NCBI GenBank assembly: GCA_964538065.1
Contig: CAZIDG010000010.1
Coordinates: forward strand, 1-64,000
Length of the DNA: 64,000 bases
Direction: 5' to 3'
Source: G963664225 sp964538065
Lineage (GTDB): Bacteria; Verrucomicrobiota; Verrucomicrobiia; Limisphaerales; UBA1319
A program made the position numbers and the translations under genes. Below are positions 61,164-64,000 of this stretch, one piece after another. Each line of letters begins with the position of its first letter. Position 1 is the first letter of the stretch. Below the pieces are notes generated by a model, which saw only the letters and a program-made list of their open reading frames with translations, did no database searches and had not been told where the DNA came from.

Positions 61164-62492
61164 ATGCAGAGTTATTTTCGTGTTCCTTGCCTGACGGGAG
61201 TGATGGGAATGCTGATGCTGGGCATCAGTGTTGCCACAACGCAATTGCGTGCCGAGAATTGGCCGCAATGGCGTGGTCCTTATTTTAATGGTTCCAGTGG
61301 TGAAACCAACCTTCCCACGACCTGGTCCCGTGAGCAAAATGTCCTTTGGCGCACTCCATTGCCGGGTAAAAGCGGCGCGACACCCGTGGTATGGAACGAC
61401 AGGGTGTTCCTTCCCAGCCCTGATGATCAGAAAGACCTTCATCTGCTCTGTGTGAGTCTGCGTGATGGGGCCATCCAATGGCAGCGCAAGGTGGCTTCAG
61501 GCGACAGCGTAAAGGGGAAGAACAATGCGGCAGCCGGTTCGGCTGTGACGGACGGGAAACACGTTTGGATGATGTTTGCCACGGGCGATCTTGCCGCCTT
61601 TGACTTTGAAGGCAAGGAGATCTGGCATCGGAATCTGGCCAAAGAGTATGGCACCTTTGCGTACATGTGGCTGTATGGCAGCACCCCCTTGCTCTACCAG
61701 GACCGGCTTTATATCCAGGTGTTGCAGCGCAATCCGCCAACGTATCCCCATGCACAGGATGATAAACCTGAGCGTGATTCCTACTTGTTGTGTTTGAATG
61801 CGGCGGATGGCAAGACGCTCTGGCGTCACGTCCGGCCCACGGATGCCATTGAGGAATCCAAGGAATCCTATGCCACACCCATCCCATTTACCTTTGGTGG
61901 ACGCCAGGAAATTGTTATCACCGGCGGTAATTATGTGACCGGACACGATCCACTCAGCGGCGAGGAACTCTGGCGGTGTGGTGGGCTCAATCAAAAAAAC
62001 CTTAACTTGGGACGTGTGATTCCTTCGGCAACGGCGTCGATCGATCACATATACGCCTGCGGACCCAAAAGAGAGGTCGTGATCGCGGTCCGGGCGGGCG
62101 GCAAGGGTGTAGTGACCGATTCCCATGTGGATTGGCGTTTTACAGAATTTGCCCCGGATGTCTGCACGCCCCTGTATTATCAGGGTAAGTTGTTTGTCTT
62201 GGACGGAGATCGCCAGACCATGACCTGCCTCAATCCATCGACTGGGGCCAAAATCTGGCAGGGCAAGCTGGGGGTTCGAGAGACCTTCAGTTCCTCGCCC
62301 ACCGGGGCCGATGGCAAGATCTACTGTCTCAGCGAGCCAGGCACTGTGGTAATTGTGTCTGCGGGGGACGAGTTTAAAGTCCTGGGTACCATTAACATGG
62401 ATGAAGGGCCAACGATGTCCTCCATCGTGGCCTCGCAGGGACGCCTGTTGATACGAACGGCCCAAAACCTGTACTGCATCGGGGCCAAATAA
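61164..62492 (+). CDS. Secreted PQQ-like beta-propeller (BamB-like) protein
   Basis: 442 residues. A signal sequence (VPCLTGVMGMLMLGISVATTQLRA) precedes NWPQWRGPYFNGSSGETNLPTTWS in sense, the hallmark entry of a large family of secreted PQQ-propellers abundant in Planctomycetes and Verrucomicrobia. Blade motifs such as LLCVSLRDGAIQWQRKV and LLCLNAADGKTLWRHV recur. No PQQ-enzyme catalytic site is evident. The start at 61164 is chosen because it begins the signal sequence; the frame is open from 61083. Function unknown. Confidence 0.82.
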   Translation: MQSYFRVPCLTGVMGMLMLGISVATTQLRAENWPQWRGPYFNGSSGETNLPTTWSREQNVLWRTPLPGKSGATPVVWNDRVFLPSPDDQKDLHLLCVSLRDGAIQWQRKVASGDSVKGKNNAAAGSAVTDGKHVWMMFATGDLAAFDFEGKEIWHRNLAKEYGTFAYMWLYGSTPLLYQDRLYIQVLQRNPPTYPHAQDDKPERDSYLLCLNAADGKTLWRHVRPTDAIEESKESYATPIPFTFGGRQEIVITGGNYVTGHDPLSGEELWRCGGLNQKNLNLGRVIPSATASIDHIYACGPKREVVIAVRAGGKGVVTDSHVDWRFTEFAPDVCTPLYYQGKLFVLDGDRQTMTCLNPSTGAKIWQGKLGVRETFSSSPTGADGKIYCLSEPGTVVIVSAGDEFKVLGTINMDEGPTMSSIVASQGRLLIRTAQNLYCIGAK

Positions 62493-62712
62493 CAGGTTCG
62501 AGGCTCCCTCATTCAGACCGCTTTTCATGATCAAACCGTTGGTTGCCCAACCGGTATCGGAAATACTGTGCTCGAAGGTTGTCTTTGCGCGATTTGGGGG
62601 CTATCCTCTTCTTACCCAACCACAAAACGGGATGGGGTGGGGCGAGGATTACAATCGCACCCAAAATGGCTGACGGTCTGGAGGACGCCATCGGATTATG
62701 GGGAGTCGCGGC

Positions 62713-64000
62713 ATGACAGGATTAAAGCCTGCACATTTTATCAATCGCGAGTTGAGCTGGCTGGAGTTTAACCGGCGAGTTCTGGAGGAGGCACTGCATC
62801 CCGAGAACCGGTTGCTCGAGCGTCTCAAGTTCCTGACGATTTTCAGTTCCAACCTTGATGAATTCTTTGAGGTTCGGGTGGCGGGCCTCAAACAGCAAAT
62901 TGAATCGGGGGTGGTGGAGCGGGGCATGGATGGCATGACCCCCAAGGAGACCTTTCTGGCCATCACTCGCAAGGTGCGCGAGCTGGTGGACCGTCAATAC
63001 CAGTGTTGGAACAAGGACCTGGTGCCGGCTCTGGCGGGTCACGACATCAAGTTGGTGGAAATTGCCGATCTTGATGAGGAGGATTGCAAATGGCTGGAGC
63101 GTTATTACAAAGCGGAAGTTCGGCCGGTATTGACTCCGCTTGGCATCGATCCAGCACATCCGTTCCCCCAGTTGCTCAACAAATCCCTGAACATCATAGT
63201 TCGGTTGGAAACCCCCCATGGAGGGAACGAGCGACCCCGCCTGGCTATTGTCCAGGTCCCGCGGAACATACCCCGGTTGATACGCCTCCCGCGTGAAGGC
63301 AAGGCGCTGCACTATGTTTTTCTTGGCAAGCTGATCGGACACTACCTGGGCGATCTGTTTGGGGGGATGACCATACGCGGTCACTGGCTTTTCCGTGTCA
63401 CGCGCAACAGCGAACTCTACATCGATGAGGAGGAAGTTGCCAATCTCCTCAAGGCTGTGGAGAATGAATTGCAGAAGCGCCGTCGGGGCGATGCCGTTCG
63501 TCTTGAAGTGGAAGCGCCCTGTCCCGAGGATATTTGTGCTCAATTGCTCGAGTATTTGCATCTGACTCGGGACGATCTCTACCATGTTCACGGCCCCTTG
63601 AATGCGCCGCGTTTGATGGCGATCTATGAAGACAGCCATCTGCCGGAGTTGCGTGATCCAGCCTATGTGGCTCCAGTGCCTTCCGCCTTGAGAATGGAGG
63701 CTGATGTCTTTGCTGCCATTCGAAAGCAGGATATTCTGCTGCATCATCCCTATGATAATTTCGAGGGGGTGGTCACCTTCCTGGAACACGCTGCTGCAGA
63801 TCCCCAGGTGCTGGCCATCAAGATGACCCTCTATCGCACGGGAGGGGATCCGCGCGTGGTCGGTGCCCTGATGAAGGCGGTCAATAATGGCAAGCAGGTG
63901 ACCGCAGTGGTCGAGTTGAGGGCGCGTTTTGACGAGGCGCACAACATCGAATGGGCTCGCCGGCTTGAGGAGGCGGGAGTGCACGTCGTGTATGGATTGG
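62713..64000 (+). CDS. ppk1: Polyphosphate kinase 1 (5' part, cut by the window end)
   Basis: 429 residues are visible and the frame is open at the end of the window. The start MTGLKPAHFINRELSWLEFN matches the PPK1 N domain. FSSNLDEFFEVRVAGLKQQ, LTPLGIDPAHPFP, and LLHHPYDNFEGVV with IKMTLYRTGGDP follow. The phosphorylated His residues lie further on, outside the window. It makes polyphosphate from ATP. In the 220 bp upstream I see no clear promoter or Pho-box pair. Confidence 0.95.
   Translation, partial: MTGLKPAHFINRELSWLEFNRRVLEEALHPENRLLERLKFLTIFSSNLDEFFEVRVAGLKQQIESGVVERGMDGMTPKETFLAITRKVRELVDRQYQCWNKDLVPALAGHDIKLVEIADLDEEDCKWLERYYKAEVRPVLTPLGIDPAHPFPQLLNKSLNIIVRLETPHGGNERPRLAIVQVPRNIPRLIRLPREGKALHYVFLGKLIGHYLGDLFGGMTIRGHWLFRVTRNSELYIDEEEVANLLKAVENELQKRRRGDAVRLEVEAPCPEDICAQLLEYLHLTRDDLYHVHGPLNAPRLMAIYEDSHLPELRDPAYVAPVPSALRMEADVFAAIRKQDILLHHPYDNFEGVVTFLEHAAADPQVLAIKMTLYRTGGDPRVVGALMKAVNNGKQVTAVVELRARFDEAHNIEWARRLEEAGVHVVYGL

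Noticed and set aside
1..64000. CRISPR arrays, tRNA or rRNA genes, and prophage
   Set aside because: I saw no regularly spaced direct repeats beyond the two hairpin units, no recognisable tRNA cloverleaf or rRNA segment, and no phage structural genes. A tRNA could be missed by eye in the short intergenic spaces.

Overview
This window is a metagenome-type contig with two 100-N runs. It is probably from a Gram-negative, flagellated member of the PVC group (Verrucomicrobiota/Lentisphaerota-like). That placement rests on a secreted PQQ-propeller protein starting its mature part with WPQWRGP, a secreted DUF4038/GH140-like glycosidase, and a REP-type transposase bracketed by GC-rich hairpin arrays. 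No rRNA or marker gene is present, so it is tentative.

Bases 1-1300 are an accessory patch. A RAYT (REP-associated tyrosine transposase) on the minus strand lies between two direct copies of a ~155-bp array of five perfect hairpins, next to what looks like the 3' remnant of an integrase-type transposase. Bases 1300-21000 are ordinary chromosomal genes: an SDR oxidoreductase, two TPR proteins, mtnA, thpR, a large secreted propeller protein, an ABC exporter pair, a GH140-like glycosidase, plsY-gpsA, a hybrid histidine kinase behind a structured leader, pepT with a small overlapping gene, and thrC.

Bases 21135-43007 are one long flagellar operon behind a sigma-54 promoter. The order is flgB, flgC, fliE, fliF, fliG, fliH, fliI, fliJ, a ylxF/motE-like gene, fliK, flgD, flgE, fliL, fliM, fliN, fliO, fliP, fliQ, fliR, flhB, flhA, flhF, a small membrane protein, fliA, motA, motB and a small Cys-motif protein. 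The order resembles the Bacillus fla/che operon, but no chemotaxis genes and no flhG are present. The N run in fliK is a real gap. The one in fliL is false, because its flanks are the same 55 bases and removing one copy restores a 220-residue fliL.

Bases 43127-47213 hold glcD-glcF and, facing them, a CoaB-like flavoprotein with an ECF/CbiO-type ATPase. Bases 47492-60212 are the filament locus: a consensus sigma-54 promoter, fliW, csrA, flagellin 1, two very large multidomain glycosyltransferase/methyltransferase proteins (932 and 1745 residues), flagellin 2 and fliD. Flagellin 2 has its own sigma-28 promoter with a perfect consensus. Its ~140-nt leader has two hairpins with GGA in the loop, one covering the Shine-Dalgarno, which is the architecture expected for CsrA repression relieved by FliW. 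Together the window suggests a cascade: sigma-54 drives the basal body and FliA, FliA drives flagellin 2, FliW-CsrA senses flagellin level, and the giant enzymes probably glycosylate flagellin. The window closes with pyrF, a secreted PQQ propeller protein and the 5' two-thirds of ppk1.
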